A DNA stretch of 23,289 bases, taken from positions 1 to 23,289 of the forward strand of contig DUGE01000021.1 in the NCBI GenBank assembly GCA_013331595.1, written 5' to 3'. The position numbers were made by a program, and so were the translations under genes. How positions within the stretch are numbered: position 1 is the stretch's first letter; the number at the start of each line of letters is the position of its first letter. Below the pieces are notes generated by a model. That model did no database searches. It was not told the DNA's origin and saw only the letters and a list, made by a program, of their open reading frames with translations. This document shows, piece by piece, positions 1 to 6,797 of the stretch. Source of the stretch: Microcaldota archaeon. GTDB lineage: Archaea > Micrarchaeota > Micrarchaeia > Norongarragalinales > UBA10210.

Positions 1-1
1 G

Positions 2-232
2 AAAGACTTTATTGGTTTGCTATATGTTAGGCACGAAAGAGCAAAACAACTGCTTGCCGAGATGCTCAAAGCTTTCAAAACATTTGCGCCTGCAGTTGAG
101 TACAAAAGAATAGAATTAACGCCACAGGAAGGAACTACAAGCCAAGAGATTCATTTGCTTTACCGTGCAATGCCGATAATGATAAGGATAATCAAAAAAG
201 CGCAAGAAGAACTTGGAAAAACGGCAAGCTGA
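2..232 (+). CDS. C-terminal fragment of an unknown protein
   Basis: The frame is open from the first bases of the window to the TAG-free run ending in TGA at 230-232, so the gene starts upstream and only its last 76 residues are visible. The fragment is helical and basic, with an Arg/Lys-rich start (YVRHERAK) and a hydrophobic stretch near the end (LYRAMPIMIRIIKKAQ). No family motif is recognisable. A TTG at 17 could serve as a start, but the frame stays open before it, so truncation by the window edge is more likely. It converges with the small ORF and HMG-CoA reductase on the opposite strand. Confidence 0.5.
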   Translation, partial: KDFIGLLYVRHERAKQLLAEMLKAFKTFAPAVEYKRIELTPQEGTTSQEIHLLYRAMPIMIRIIKKAQEELGKTAS

Positions 233-233
233 A

Positions 234-353
234 TTAAACCCAGAGGAAAATCGCTGGCACAATAAACAAGCCGATTAGTGCGGAAACGAAGAAAATCGAG
301 GCTGCCAACTCTACGTCAAGCTTTTCCCGAGCGGCGAAAGCAAAAATCAGCAT
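234..353 (-). CDS. Tiny predicted membrane protein overlapping the end of HMG-CoA reductase
   Basis: This is a 39-codon ORF. Its ATG (351-353) overlaps the TGA stop of the upstream reductase gene in the arrangement ATGCTGA, which suggests translational coupling. The product starts with a short hydrophobic stretch (MLIFAFAA), has a charged middle (REKLDVE) and ends in a strongly hydrophobic segment of about 20 residues (IFFVSALIGLFIVPAIFLWV), so it would be a single-pass membrane peptide. It stops at 234, just past the convergent gene on the other strand. There is no homology that I can name. It might be a chance ORF; the overlap geometry and the clean transmembrane segment are the support. 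Confidence 0.45.
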   Translation of the reverse strand: MLIFAFAAREKLDVELAASIFFVSALIGLFIVPAIFLWV

Positions 354-1633
354 TTCAATTCCTTAAACAGCTCTTGCGCGCGGGAGAAGGAAACGGCCTT
401 CTCCTTAACCATCCTTTCCGCAATCGCATCAATCATTGCGCCCTTGGCGCCAGCGCTTGCAGCAAGGGTCTTCGCATGCAAACTCATATGGCCTTTTTGG
501 ATGCCCGTGGTGGCCAAAGCCCTTAGGGCGGCAAAATTCTGTGCCAGCCCAACGCTCGCAATAACGCCGGCCAACTCCCTCGCGCTCTTGACGCCCAAAA
601 TCTTCAAGGCAACTTGCGCCAAGGGATGGATTTTCGTTGCTCCACCAATTATTCCAACAGCAATCGGAAGTTCGATTTCACCCACCAGGTTTCCCTTGGC
701 ATCTTTAGAATATTTAGTCAAAGGAAGATATTTCCCGCTTAGGGAAGCGTAAGCGTGCGCGCCTGCCTCAACAGCTCTCCAATCATTTCCCGTTGCTATG
801 ACGACCGCATCGACTCCATTCATTATTCCCTTGTTGTGCGTCGCAGCACGGTAGATGTCAGCGCAGGCGAATGCATAGCAATCGAGAATTGCTTCAACCA
901 CTTCCGCGCCTGAAATTTCGCCCTTGAAGCTCTCTTCCAAAGCTTTCCGCGTCCAAACGGCTTTCGCTCGAGCCAGGCGTTTCGTGGCCAAATTGCTTAT
1001 GATGCGCAGCCGCGCTTTGCCGCCCGAAAGCTCTTCGAGCTTAGGCGCAAGAGCCTCGCACATCGTGTTGACTGCATTTGCGCCCATCGCATCCAGCACG
1101 TTAACTTCAAGATAAACCGCAATCATTTTCCCACGGTCGGTGTCCAAGACTTTCGCGCTCAGTTCCACTGGCCCGCCGCCGAGTTTTATGAGAGTCGAAT
1201 CCTTGGTCTTGGCGAAATCCATCAGCTCTTGTTTTGCGGCGTGGATTTTTTTAACCGCATCATCCGGCTTCAATGCCCCGACCAACTGGATTTCCCCAAT
1301 CATGACGGGCGAGTCGGCAACAGCAATAAACCCGCCGTTCTCGCGGCATAATTTCGCCGCGTTCGAAGCTGCGGCAACAACGCTCGGCTCTTCCAACGCA
1401 AAGGGAACCAAGTAGTCTTTCCCGTTGATTTTGAAATTAGTCGCAACACCCAGAGGAAGCGCGTGCGTCGAGTAAACGTTTTCAATCATGCGGTTGGCAG
1501 TCTCAAAATCCAGCGCTCCGTATTTCTTGAGCAAAGCTATTTCACTTTCACTAAGGCCGGCAAAGCCATTTAGTGCCGCAAGCCGCTCGTCCAAGCTTTT
1601 CTTGTAAAATCCTTTTAGTTCTGAAGAGGCCAT
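347..1633 (-). CDS. mvaA: Hydroxymethylglutaryl-CoA reductase, class II
   Basis: This 428-residue enzyme reduces HMG-CoA to mevalonate, the committed step of archaeal isoprenoid lipid synthesis. Length and motifs match the class II (Pseudomonas mevalonii-type, often NADH-using) form rather than the class I form usual in archaea. Visible motifs are ENVYSTHALPLGVATNF (51-67), the catalytic Glu in EEPSVVAAAS (81-90), DAMGAN (181-186), the catalytic Lys in ATHNKGIMNG (264-273), ATGNDWRAVEAGAHA with its Asp (280-294), GIIGGATKIHP (327-337) and the catalytic His in GHMSLHA (381-387). It has no N-terminal membrane anchor, so it is cytosolic. A TATA-like GTTTAAATTT lies 21-29 bp before the ATG, suggesting a nearly leaderless mRNA. 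It lies about 1.7 kb from the HMG-CoA synthase operon, so the whole acetyl-CoA-to-mevalonate route is encoded here. Confidence 0.96.
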   Translation of the reverse strand: MASSELKGFYKKSLDERLAALNGFAGLSESEIALLKKYGALDFETANRMIENVYSTHALPLGVATNFKINGKDYLVPFALEEPSVVAAASNAAKLCRENGGFIAVADSPVMIGEIQLVGALKPDDAVKKIHAAKQELMDFAKTKDSTLIKLGGGPVELSAKVLDTDRGKMIAVYLEVNVLDAMGANAVNTMCEALAPKLEELSGGKARLRIISNLATKRLARAKAVWTRKALEESFKGEISGAEVVEAILDCYAFACADIYRAATHNKGIMNGVDAVVIATGNDWRAVEAGAHAYASLSGKYLPLTKYSKDAKGNLVGEIELPIAVGIIGGATKIHPLAQVALKILGVKSARELAGVIASVGLAQNFAALRALATTGIQKGHMSLHAKTLAASAGAKGAMIDAIAERMVKEKAVSFSRAQELFKELKC

Positions 1634-1653
1634 TAGAGGAAATGGGCGGAAGG

Positions 1654-1663
1654 AAATTTAAAC
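1654..1663 (-). promoter_or_regulatory. TATA-box-like element of the HMG-CoA reductase gene
   Basis: The minus strand reads CGTTTAAATTT, centred about 25 bp upstream of the reductase ATG. This is the spacing expected for an archaeal TBP site feeding a leaderless or very short-leader transcript. No Shine-Dalgarno sequence precedes the ATG, which agrees with that. Confidence 0.5.
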
Positions 1664-1721
1664 GCTCTTGGCTTTGAGGAATGACGAAAAGGCAGATTAA
1701 TGGGAAAAACAACAGCGTATT

Positions 1722-2456
1722 ATGAGATTTTGGGAGAAATTCGACTTTTCGCAAAGCGAACATGCTGACGGCCGGAAGATTTTCAACTACATAGCCCGCG
1801 GAAGAAAATCATTAAGGCAAAGGCTGCACGAATTGGCCTACGCGTACATCAGCAGGGACGTTTACCACGGAAAGTGGAAGCCCATGATGGAACGCAGAAA
1901 ACAGGCGATTTCAAGCGCCCCAAGTCCGTTCATTTCCACTCTCGCCAACGGAGAGATAGGCGAAAGGGCAAAAACGCTTAGGGCTATGCTCGCTGCAAGT
2001 GAACTCACAGGACCAAAACAATTAGTGATTTCAGTGCGCGAACAATATTTTCCAGATGATGTTGATCTTAAAAAAAAGAAACCGGGCAAACACTATGTTT
2101 TCAGTTTTTTTCCTGAAAAGGAAGACTTGCTAGACCACGATTTTGAACAGGCGGAAAAAAAGCCAAGGTTAGTACCTGAAATGAGAAAGCCGGCAGACTT
2201 GGATTTAGACAGGATGGCTGATGAAGTTGGGAACGGCGAATCGCAGGCAGTTGAAGGAACCCTAGGGCACGTGCTGCTAACCGTTGCAGGCAGGCAAGCA
2301 ACAATAGTGGAAAATCGCGCCTACAAGGTTTCGCAGGAAACGGCCACAACGCTTTCAGTGAAATACCCCAACTGGCAAAACGCCCTAGAGCAGGCGGCCA
2401 AATTGTTCTGCCAGGAAAAAGGACTGCAATTGAGGAAATCAGCCAAAAAAAGGTAA
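1722..2456 (+). CDS. Hypothetical protein, 244 residues
   Basis: I do not recognise this protein. It is soluble, with no signal peptide or transmembrane segment. The N-terminal half is helical and basic (GRKSLRQRLHELAYAYISRD), the middle is a charged low-complexity region (DLKKKKPGKH, FFPEKEDLLD), and the last 65 residues look like a compact alpha/beta domain starting at TLGHVLLTVAGRQATIVENR and ending in a basic tail (LRKSAKKR). The ATG at 1722 is the first start after an in-frame TAA at 1698-1700, and only seven codons separate them. It is divergent from the reductase gene and lies before the toxin-antitoxin pair. Probably a lineage-specific orphan. Confidence 0.7.
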   Translation: MRFWEKFDFSQSEHADGRKIFNYIARGRKSLRQRLHELAYAYISRDVYHGKWKPMMERRKQAISSAPSPFISTLANGEIGERAKTLRAMLAASELTGPKQLVISVREQYFPDDVDLKKKKPGKHYVFSFFPEKEDLLDHDFEQAEKKPRLVPEMRKPADLDLDRMADEVGNGESQAVEGTLGHVLLTVAGRQATIVENRAYKVSQETATTLSVKYPNWQNALEQAAKLFCQEKGLQLRKSAKKR

Positions 2457-2503
2457 AAACGATTAAATAGCGGTTTAACTATCAGTTTACTGTGCGTTTC
2501 ACT

Positions 2504-2776
2504 ATGAAAACAACTATCGCTTTTGAAGGCTATTTGGATTTGGTGCTGCAGCGGGCAGTTGACTTGGGCATTGCCCGGTCGAAGACCGACGCCATCCGCC
2601 TGGGAGTTTTCGAGCTTAACAATAAATACCACTTGGCCGAACAACCTGAAACAAACCTCGTGATTAAAAAAATGCAGAAGCTCGATGATGAAACTCGGGC
2701 TGGAAAAAGGAAGACGTTGAGCGAAGAGGACGTTCTCAAGAAGTACCCCCACTTGAGAAAAACTATGAAGGGGTAA
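2504..2776 (+). CDS. Ribbon-helix-helix antitoxin-like protein
   Basis: This is a 90-residue protein with the hallmarks of a small archaeal antitoxin. The N-terminal beta-strand plus two helices (MKTTIAFEGYLDLVLQRAVD, then ARSKTDAIRLGVFELNNKY) match a ribbon-helix-helix DNA-binding domain. A charged, flexible C-terminal half (DDETRAGKRKTLSEEDVLKK) is typical of the toxin-neutralising segment. I prefer the ATG at 2504 to one four codons upstream because the beta-strand begins there and a TATA-like GGTTTAACTAT lies about 28 bp upstream. The next gene starts 6 bp after its stop and looks like a RelE/ParE toxin, so the two form one module, probably autoregulated by this protein. Confidence 0.75.
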   Translation: MKTTIAFEGYLDLVLQRAVDLGIARSKTDAIRLGVFELNNKYHLAEQPETNLVIKKMQKLDDETRAGKRKTLSEEDVLKKYPHLRKTMKG

Positions 2777-2782
2777 AAATCA

Positions 2783-3073
2783 ATGGATTTGGAAAGCTAT
2801 TCCCTGCGTTTCGATGAAGGCTGGGATAAACACTTCAAAAAATTCGATGCTTCGATTCAAGAGCATTTAATGAAGAAAATCAACCAGCTTAGGCAGCCGC
2901 TGAATCACCGCCACATGAAGCAAGGCCTGCCTTATTTTGTCGAGGAAGTCGGCGGCTATCGCTCCAAACAAATCCTTCAAGCGGCTTCCAGCGTATCTTT
3001 TTTTAGATTTAATTTCAAAGCCGAAGGTATTTGCCAACAGTCGCGGCAGATGTTCTCGCATGTAAAAATATAA
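2783..3073 (+). CDS. RelE/ParE-family toxin-like protein, C-terminus atypical
   Basis: The first 60 residues resemble the RelE/ParE fold: an N-terminal strand (YSLRFDEGWDKHFKKF), two helices (ASIQEHLMKKINQLRQPL), then the beta-sheet entry ending in VEEVGGYRS. In RelE-like toxins GGYR is normally followed by strands rich in Arg/Tyr/His (RIxYxV...IxxxGxHxxYE) that carry the ribonuclease residues. Here the last 37 residues are Ser/Gln/Phe-rich and show none of this, and the other two frames do not restore it. The protein may therefore be an inactive remnant. It lies 6 bp downstream of the antitoxin in the same transcription unit. Confidence 0.6.
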   Translation: MDLESYSLRFDEGWDKHFKKFDASIQEHLMKKINQLRQPLNHRHMKQGLPYFVEEVGGYRSKQILQAASSVSFFRFNFKAEGICQQSRQMFSHVKI

Positions 3074-3218
3074 AAAAAGCGCATATAACCTTTTTCCAAT
3101 TGCATGAAAAAATGCGCACAAATTTACTTTGCCGATTGTCGAAGTGCGATGCGTTTTTTAACTGAACCGGGCAGTATTAGTTTTCAGGCAGTTTTTTGTA
3201 AGGTTTCAACCCACTATA

Positions 3219-3258
3219 GCAAACCAAGAAAAATTTTGGTTGATTCGTCTTGGTTTGC
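3219..3258 (+). repeat. Inverted repeat upstream of HMG-CoA synthase
   Basis: Ten-base arms GCAAACCAAG (3219-3228) and CTTGGTTTGC (3249-3258) are perfectly complementary. The loop contains a second TTGGTT (3236-3241) that could pair with the same left arm. The element lies 68 bp before the HMG-CoA synthase ATG in a 252-bp gap that otherwise holds only a short GCAT/ATGC hairpin (about 3104-3117) and the palindrome GCTATAGC (3300-3307). Confidence 0.55.
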
Positions 3259-3325
3259 AACTAGCAAAACTGGGAGTGCCTGAATTATTTTTCAGTTTCG
3301 CTATAGCGTGGAAAAGGTTTTTCGA

Positions 3326-4387
3326 ATGGTTAACGCGAAGATTGAAAACGTCGGCATTGAAGGCTACGGCGCCTACATCCCGCACTACAGGATTACGGTT
3401 GAGGAAATAGCGAAAGTTTGGAACAAGAATGCCAAGCACATTAGCGCAGGCTTGGGAGTAAAGGAAAAGGCGGTTGCAGGCTGGGATGAAGATTCCGCAA
3501 CCATTGCAGTAATGGCCTCGCGCTATGCTTTTGAAAGCGGGAAAATCAACCCCCACAAGATTGGCGCTATTTTCATTGGCTCGGAGTCAAAGCCCTACGC
3601 AGTAAAACCAACAGCGACAATAGTGGCCGAAGCCTGCAGGTGCAGCACCAACCTCACTGCAGCGGATTTGGAGTTCGCCTGCAAAGGCGGCACTGTGGGA
3701 ATACAGGCTTGCGCAGGAATGGTTTCAAGCAAAATGATTCAAATGGGCTTGGCAGTAGGCACGGACGCTGCCCAAGGCAGGCCTAATGACGCGCTGGAAT
3801 TCACTGCAGCAAGCGGTGGCGCTGCATTCGTGATAGGCAACGAAAAACCCCTTGCTTCGATTAATTACTCCTATTCATTCACTACGGACACGCCTGACTT
3901 TTGGAGGAGGCAGCACGCGGAATTCCCCAAGCACGCAGGGCGCTTTACCGGAGAACCGGCGTACTTCAAGCACGTCATGGCAGCGGCAAAAGGCCTAATG
4001 GCAATAGCAGGCACAAGCGCAAAAGATTATAATTACGCGATATTCCACCAGCCCAACGGAAAATTCCCGGTCAAGGCAGGCGCGGACTTGGGATTTGCGC
4101 CAAAACAACTGGAAACAGGGCTCCTGACGCCAATCATAGGAAACACTTACAGCGGCGCAAGCATGCTCGGCTTGGCTGCAGTGCTAGACGTGGCCCAGGA
4201 AGGCGACCGGATTCTTTGCGTTTCTTACGGGAGCGGCGCAGGCAGCGATGCATTCGACATTACGGTTACGAAAGAAATAGCGCACAAGCGCACCAACCCC
4301 GCAGTGAGAAAGCAAATCGAGAACAAGGAATACATCAATTACGCGACTTACGCGAAATTCAGGAAGAAAATCAAGGACTTGGAGTGA
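3326..4387 (+). CDS. hmgB: Hydroxymethylglutaryl-CoA synthase (archaeal type)
   Basis: It condenses acetoacetyl-CoA with acetyl-CoA to give HMG-CoA in the mevalonate pathway. At 353 residues it has the length of archaeal HMG-CoA synthases, which are shorter than eukaryotic ones. Visible motifs are the N-terminal IEGYGAYIPHYRI (11-23), the catalytic Cys119 in DLEFACKGGT, the SESKPYAVKPT segment (86-96), a CoA/acyl-site His241 in AIFHQPNGKFP, and the C-terminal SYGSGAGSDAF (300-310). The ATG at 3326 is preferred because family members begin just before the GYGAYIP strand; a GTG at 3308 would add six residues. It is followed by thiolase and a DUF35 protein, the conserved trio known to form a substrate-channelling complex in methanogens. 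Confidence 0.95.
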   Translation: MVNAKIENVGIEGYGAYIPHYRITVEEIAKVWNKNAKHISAGLGVKEKAVAGWDEDSATIAVMASRYAFESGKINPHKIGAIFIGSESKPYAVKPTATIVAEACRCSTNLTAADLEFACKGGTVGIQACAGMVSSKMIQMGLAVGTDAAQGRPNDALEFTAASGGAAFVIGNEKPLASINYSYSFTTDTPDFWRRQHAEFPKHAGRFTGEPAYFKHVMAAAKGLMAIAGTSAKDYNYAIFHQPNGKFPVKAGADLGFAPKQLETGLLTPIIGNTYSGASMLGLAAVLDVAQEGDRILCVSYGSGAGSDAFDITVTKEIAHKRTNPAVRKQIENKEYINYATYAKFRKKIKDLE

Positions 4388-4390
4388 AAT

Positions 4391-4419
4391 AAACTTTCTT
4401 TTTAGGAAAAAGAAAGTTT
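4391..4419 (+). repeat. Dispersed palindrome, copy A
   Basis: Perfect 13-base arms (AAACTTTCTTTTT at 4391-4403, complement at 4407-4419) enclose the loop AGG, immediately after the HMG-CoA synthase stop. It belongs with four similar palindromes in this window. Here it could act as an mRNA 3' stabiliser or processing hairpin between the synthase and thiolase genes. Confidence 0.8.
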
Positions 4420-4573
4420 AATCAAAGAAAAACAAAAAACGAAAGTAATGGGATTAAATTCCGCGGGTTGGAAAAGTAAAAACAGGATTGATTGAAAAAA
4501 AACAAAGCAACGGGCGAAAATCAAAAAGTTGAAATTTGCAGAAGGAATTTCCAAACAGTATGGCGTGATGAAA

Positions 4574-5734
4574 ATGCGTTCTGTTTCTGTTATCGGCGTA
4601 GGCCTTTCAAAGTTCGGCGAAAGGTGGGATGCCAGCTTCAGGCAGCTTGTGGCCGAAGCCGGAATAATGGCGTTGCAAGACGCGAAAATCGACGGCAGCA
4701 CAATTGAAGCGGTTTACGGTGGCTGCATGGCTTCAGGCCGGTTCATAGGCCAGGAGCACGTCGGAGCATTGATTGCAGACCAGCTTGGCTTGAACCCCAT
4801 TCCCTCAACGCGCCTTGAAGCGGCTTGCGCAAGCGGCAGCGTCGCATTCCGCAATGGATATCTCGCAATTGCAAGCGGCATGCACGACGTTGTTGCAGTT
4901 GGCGGAATGGAAAAAATGACTGAAGTCAGCGTGGAAGATGCTGCAACTGCGTTGGGAGGCGCTGGAGACCAGGAGTGGGAGCTGTTCATTGGCGCCACTT
5001 TCCCTGCACTTTACGCGTTAATCGCAAGAAAACACATGCAGGAGTATGGAACAACTGAAGAACAGATGGCGGCCGTTGCAGTGAAAAACCACGACAACGG
5101 CTCGAAAAACCCCTTCGCGCAATACCAGAACAAAATCACGATTGAAATGGCAATGAATTCCTCAATGATAGCATCACCACTCAAGCTTTTCGACTGCTCA
5201 CCCATAACCGACGGCGCTGCAGTCACAATCCTATGCGAAACTAGCAAGGCGAAAAAGCTCGTGGAACAGCCAATCGAGATTATCGCAAGCGGACAGGCGA
5301 GCGACACGCTTGCCTTGGCAGAACGCAAGAGCTTGACCGAATTGAACGCCACGAAAGTCGCCGCGAAAATCGCTTTCGACCAAGCGAAGCTCAGGCCTAA
5401 AGACATTCAAATGGCCGAAGTGCACGACTGCTTCACGATTGCGGAAATCCTTGCGATTGAAGACTTGGGATTCTTCCCTAAGGGAAAGGGAGGGAAAGCA
5501 ACGGAAGAAGGGAAAACCAATCTCAACTCTGAAATAAGCGTTAACACATCCGGAGGGCTGAAAGCCTGCGGCCACCCGGTCGGTGCGACTGGCATAAAAC
5601 AGGTTGTCGAGGCAGTATGGCAGTTGAGAGGGCAGGCAGGCGAAAGGCAAGTTAAAAACGTCGAGCACGCTTTGACGCAGAATGTTGGCGGTAGTGGTGC
5701 AACTGCGGTCGTCCACATTTTCAAGAAAGCTTAA
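4574..5734 (+). CDS. Acetyl-CoA C-acetyltransferase (acetoacetyl-CoA thiolase)
   Basis: It makes acetoacetyl-CoA from two acetyl-CoA, feeding HMG-CoA synthase. The predicted 386-residue protein has the thiolase/SCP2-like archaeal layout: N-terminal VSVIGVGLSKFGER, nucleophile Cys85 in EAACASGS, GGMEKMT (110-116), His284 in EVHDCF, and CGHPVGATG with Cys332/His334 near the C-terminus, followed by NVGGSGATAVV. The frame is open upstream to a TTG at 4529 and an ATG at 4568. I prefer ATG 4574 because the first beta-strand (RSVSVIGVG) begins there and GGCGTGAT sits a few bases ahead. It lies 186 bp after HMG-CoA synthase and 5 bp before the DUF35 gene, the usual complex-forming order. Confidence 0.94.
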   Translation: MRSVSVIGVGLSKFGERWDASFRQLVAEAGIMALQDAKIDGSTIEAVYGGCMASGRFIGQEHVGALIADQLGLNPIPSTRLEAACASGSVAFRNGYLAIASGMHDVVAVGGMEKMTEVSVEDAATALGGAGDQEWELFIGATFPALYALIARKHMQEYGTTEEQMAAVAVKNHDNGSKNPFAQYQNKITIEMAMNSSMIASPLKLFDCSPITDGAAVTILCETSKAKKLVEQPIEIIASGQASDTLALAERKSLTELNATKVAAKIAFDQAKLRPKDIQMAEVHDCFTIAEILAIEDLGFFPKGKGGKATEEGKTNLNSEISVNTSGGLKACGHPVGATGIKQVVEAVWQLRGQAGERQVKNVEHALTQNVGGSGATAVVHIFKKA

Positions 5735-5739
5735 GTTGA

Positions 5740-6153
5740 ATGGTGAAAAAAATGCGTGATGCTTTGCCGTTGGTTTGGAGGGAAATACCCGAACGCTACA
5801 ACCTAATCGGAAGCATATGCGAAAATTGCAAGAAGGAGTTCTTCCCCCAGCGCGTCATATGCCCGAATTGCAGGCGTAAAGGCCATCTCGTTCCGAAAAA
5901 AATGCCGGACGAAGGCAAGATTTACTCTTTCACTGAAGTGCACGCCGCGGCAAAAGGCTTTGAGAACGAAACGCCCTACATGCTCGCCATAATCGAGCTT
6001 ACCAACGGCGTGCGAATCTTGAGCCACATTGTCGACTCGCCTGGGGAGAAAATAAACTTCGGCATTCCGGTGAAGGCCGTATTCCGCAAGATCTTTTCAG
6101 ACGGAGACGAAGGCATCATAGCCTACGGCTTCAAGTTCAAGATAATCGATTGA
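5740..6153 (+). CDS. DUF35 Zn-ribbon/OB-fold protein of the thiolase-HMGCS complex
   Basis: This is a 137-residue protein with a rubredoxin-like zinc ribbon (Cys27-x2-Cys30 and Cys41-x2-Cys44, in ICENC and CPNC), then an OB-fold (GKIYSFTEVHAA ... PYMLAIIELTNGVRILSHIVD). In archaea, DUF35 proteins encoded next to thiolase and HMG-CoA synthase hold the two enzymes together and contribute to a shared CoA-binding site that channels acetoacetyl-CoA. The gene starts 5 bp after the thiolase stop. ATG 5740 is used; an ATG four codons later (MRDALPL) is also possible. It is presumably translated with the thiolase from one mRNA. Confidence 0.92.
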   Translation: MVKKMRDALPLVWREIPERYNLIGSICENCKKEFFPQRVICPNCRRKGHLVPKKMPDEGKIYSFTEVHAAAKGFENETPYMLAIIELTNGVRILSHIVDSPGEKINFGIPVKAVFRKIFSDGDEGIIAYGFKFKIID

Positions 6154-6181
6154 AAATTCAACTCTCAAAAAAGGGATTTTC

Positions 6182-6541
6182 TTGGCCGACGACACCATTG
6201 AACCGAAACCCTTGGTTTCCTACGGCGATTTCTCAAAGCTCGACTTGCGCGTTGCCAAAATCCTTTCGGCCGAACGCATTGAAGGCGCAGACAAATTGCT
6301 AAAGCTGACCATTTCGCTGGGAGAAAAAGGAGAACGCACTCTTGCAGCAGGAATTGCCAAACATTACGCTCCGGAAGAGCTGGTTGGAAAGAAAATAGTG
6401 GTCGTTGCAAACCTCGAGCCTCGAAAGCTCAGGGGCGTTGAAAGCCAGGGAATGCTCCTGGCAGCCTCGCCCGCAGACGACTCAAAAATCGTCTTGCTTT
6501 CCTTCGACAAGGACATTGAGGAAGGAAGCAGAATAAAATAA
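6182..6541 (+). CDS. tRNA-binding domain protein (MetG C-terminal/EMAP-II/CsaA-like)
   Basis: A 119-residue stand-alone tRNA-binding OB domain. It shows the family signatures YGDFSKLDLRVAKILSAERI (14-33), GADKLLKLTISLG (35-47), AGIAKHYAPEELVGKKIVVVAN (55-76) and the hallmark LEPRKLRGVESQGMLLAAS (77-95). In archaea this domain is either the detached C-terminal (beta) part of methionyl-tRNA synthetase or a free tRNA-binding protein that delivers tRNA to a synthetase. The start is TTG at 6182; no ATG lies in front of the conserved SYGDF strand except this one, weakly preceded by AAGGGA. It follows the DUF35 gene by 28 bp and ends 2 bp before the 3' end of the convergent tRNA-Gly gene. Confidence 0.88.
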   Translation: MADDTIEPKPLVSYGDFSKLDLRVAKILSAERIEGADKLLKLTISLGEKGERTLAAGIAKHYAPEELVGKKIVVVANLEPRKLRGVESQGMLLAASPADDSKIVLLSFDKDIEEGSRIK

Positions 6542-6593
6542 AGTGCGGTCGCCGGGAATCGGACCCGGGTCTCGACCTCCTTGCTGCCTTGCC

Positions 6594-6618
6594 CCTTTCT
6601 TTTTAGAAAAAAGAAAGG
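6594..6618 (+). repeat. Dispersed palindrome, copy B (inside tRNA-Gly intron)
   Basis: Perfect 11-base arms (CCTTTCTTTTT and its complement) flank the loop AGA. It lies wholly within the tRNA-Gly intron and is closely related to the intergenic copies A and E. Confidence 0.8.
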
Positions 6619-6680
6619 TGCGAGGGCACCGCGCCAAAGAAAAACTATTCTCATCTTTCGCTTCTTTTGGGGGTGACGGA

Positions 6681-6701
6681 CCTTTTCTTCGCAAGAAAAG
6701 G
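6681..6701 (+). repeat. Dispersed palindrome, copy C (inside tRNA-Gly intron)
   Basis: Perfect 9-base arms CCTTTTCTT and AAGAAAAGG enclose the loop CGC, itself enclosed by TGAC/GTCA. This is the second member of the palindrome family in the same intron. Confidence 0.7.
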
Positions 6702-6797
6702 GCTGTCATGGCAAGGTCGTATCATACCACTAGACTACGACCGCATCGCTAATAGTAGCTTAAAACTTTGGAAAGGCAAGTAAAATAAAACTATTTA

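Larger units (their letters stand above)
6579..6708 (-). other. Intron of tRNA-Gly (37/38)
   Basis: This 130-nt intron is unusually long and is built of hairpins. Near its 5' end TGAC/GTCA encloses palindrome copy C (6681-6701). Near its 3' end lies palindrome copy B (6594-6618), next to a GGTGC/GCACC hairpin. It carries no ORF of its own. Confidence 0.85.
6544..6744 (-). tRNA. tRNA-Gly (GCC), one intron of 130 nt
   Basis: The acceptor stem is GCGGTCG (6738-6744) paired with CGACCGC (6545-6551), discriminator A at 6544, CCA not encoded. Exons are 6709-6744 (36 nt) and 6544-6578 (35 nt), giving a 71-nt mature tRNA. The anticodon arm CGACC-TTGCCA/A-GGTCG reads anticodon GCC with the intron at the canonical 37/38 site. 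The precursor forms a textbook bulge-helix-bulge: 4-bp helix TTGC:GCAA with bulges CA|T and GG|A, so the splice points are well supported. Oddity: the T-loop reads TCCGATT, with C where U55 is expected. A TATA-like GTTTTAAG lies about 15-22 bp upstream (6759-6766). Confidence 0.92.

Noticed and set aside
2867..3121. Minus-strand frame opposite the toxin gene, considered as the real gene because the toxin tail is odd
   Set aside because: The plus-strand N-terminus matches RelE/ParE and is spaced correctly after the antitoxin; the minus frame shows no family pattern.
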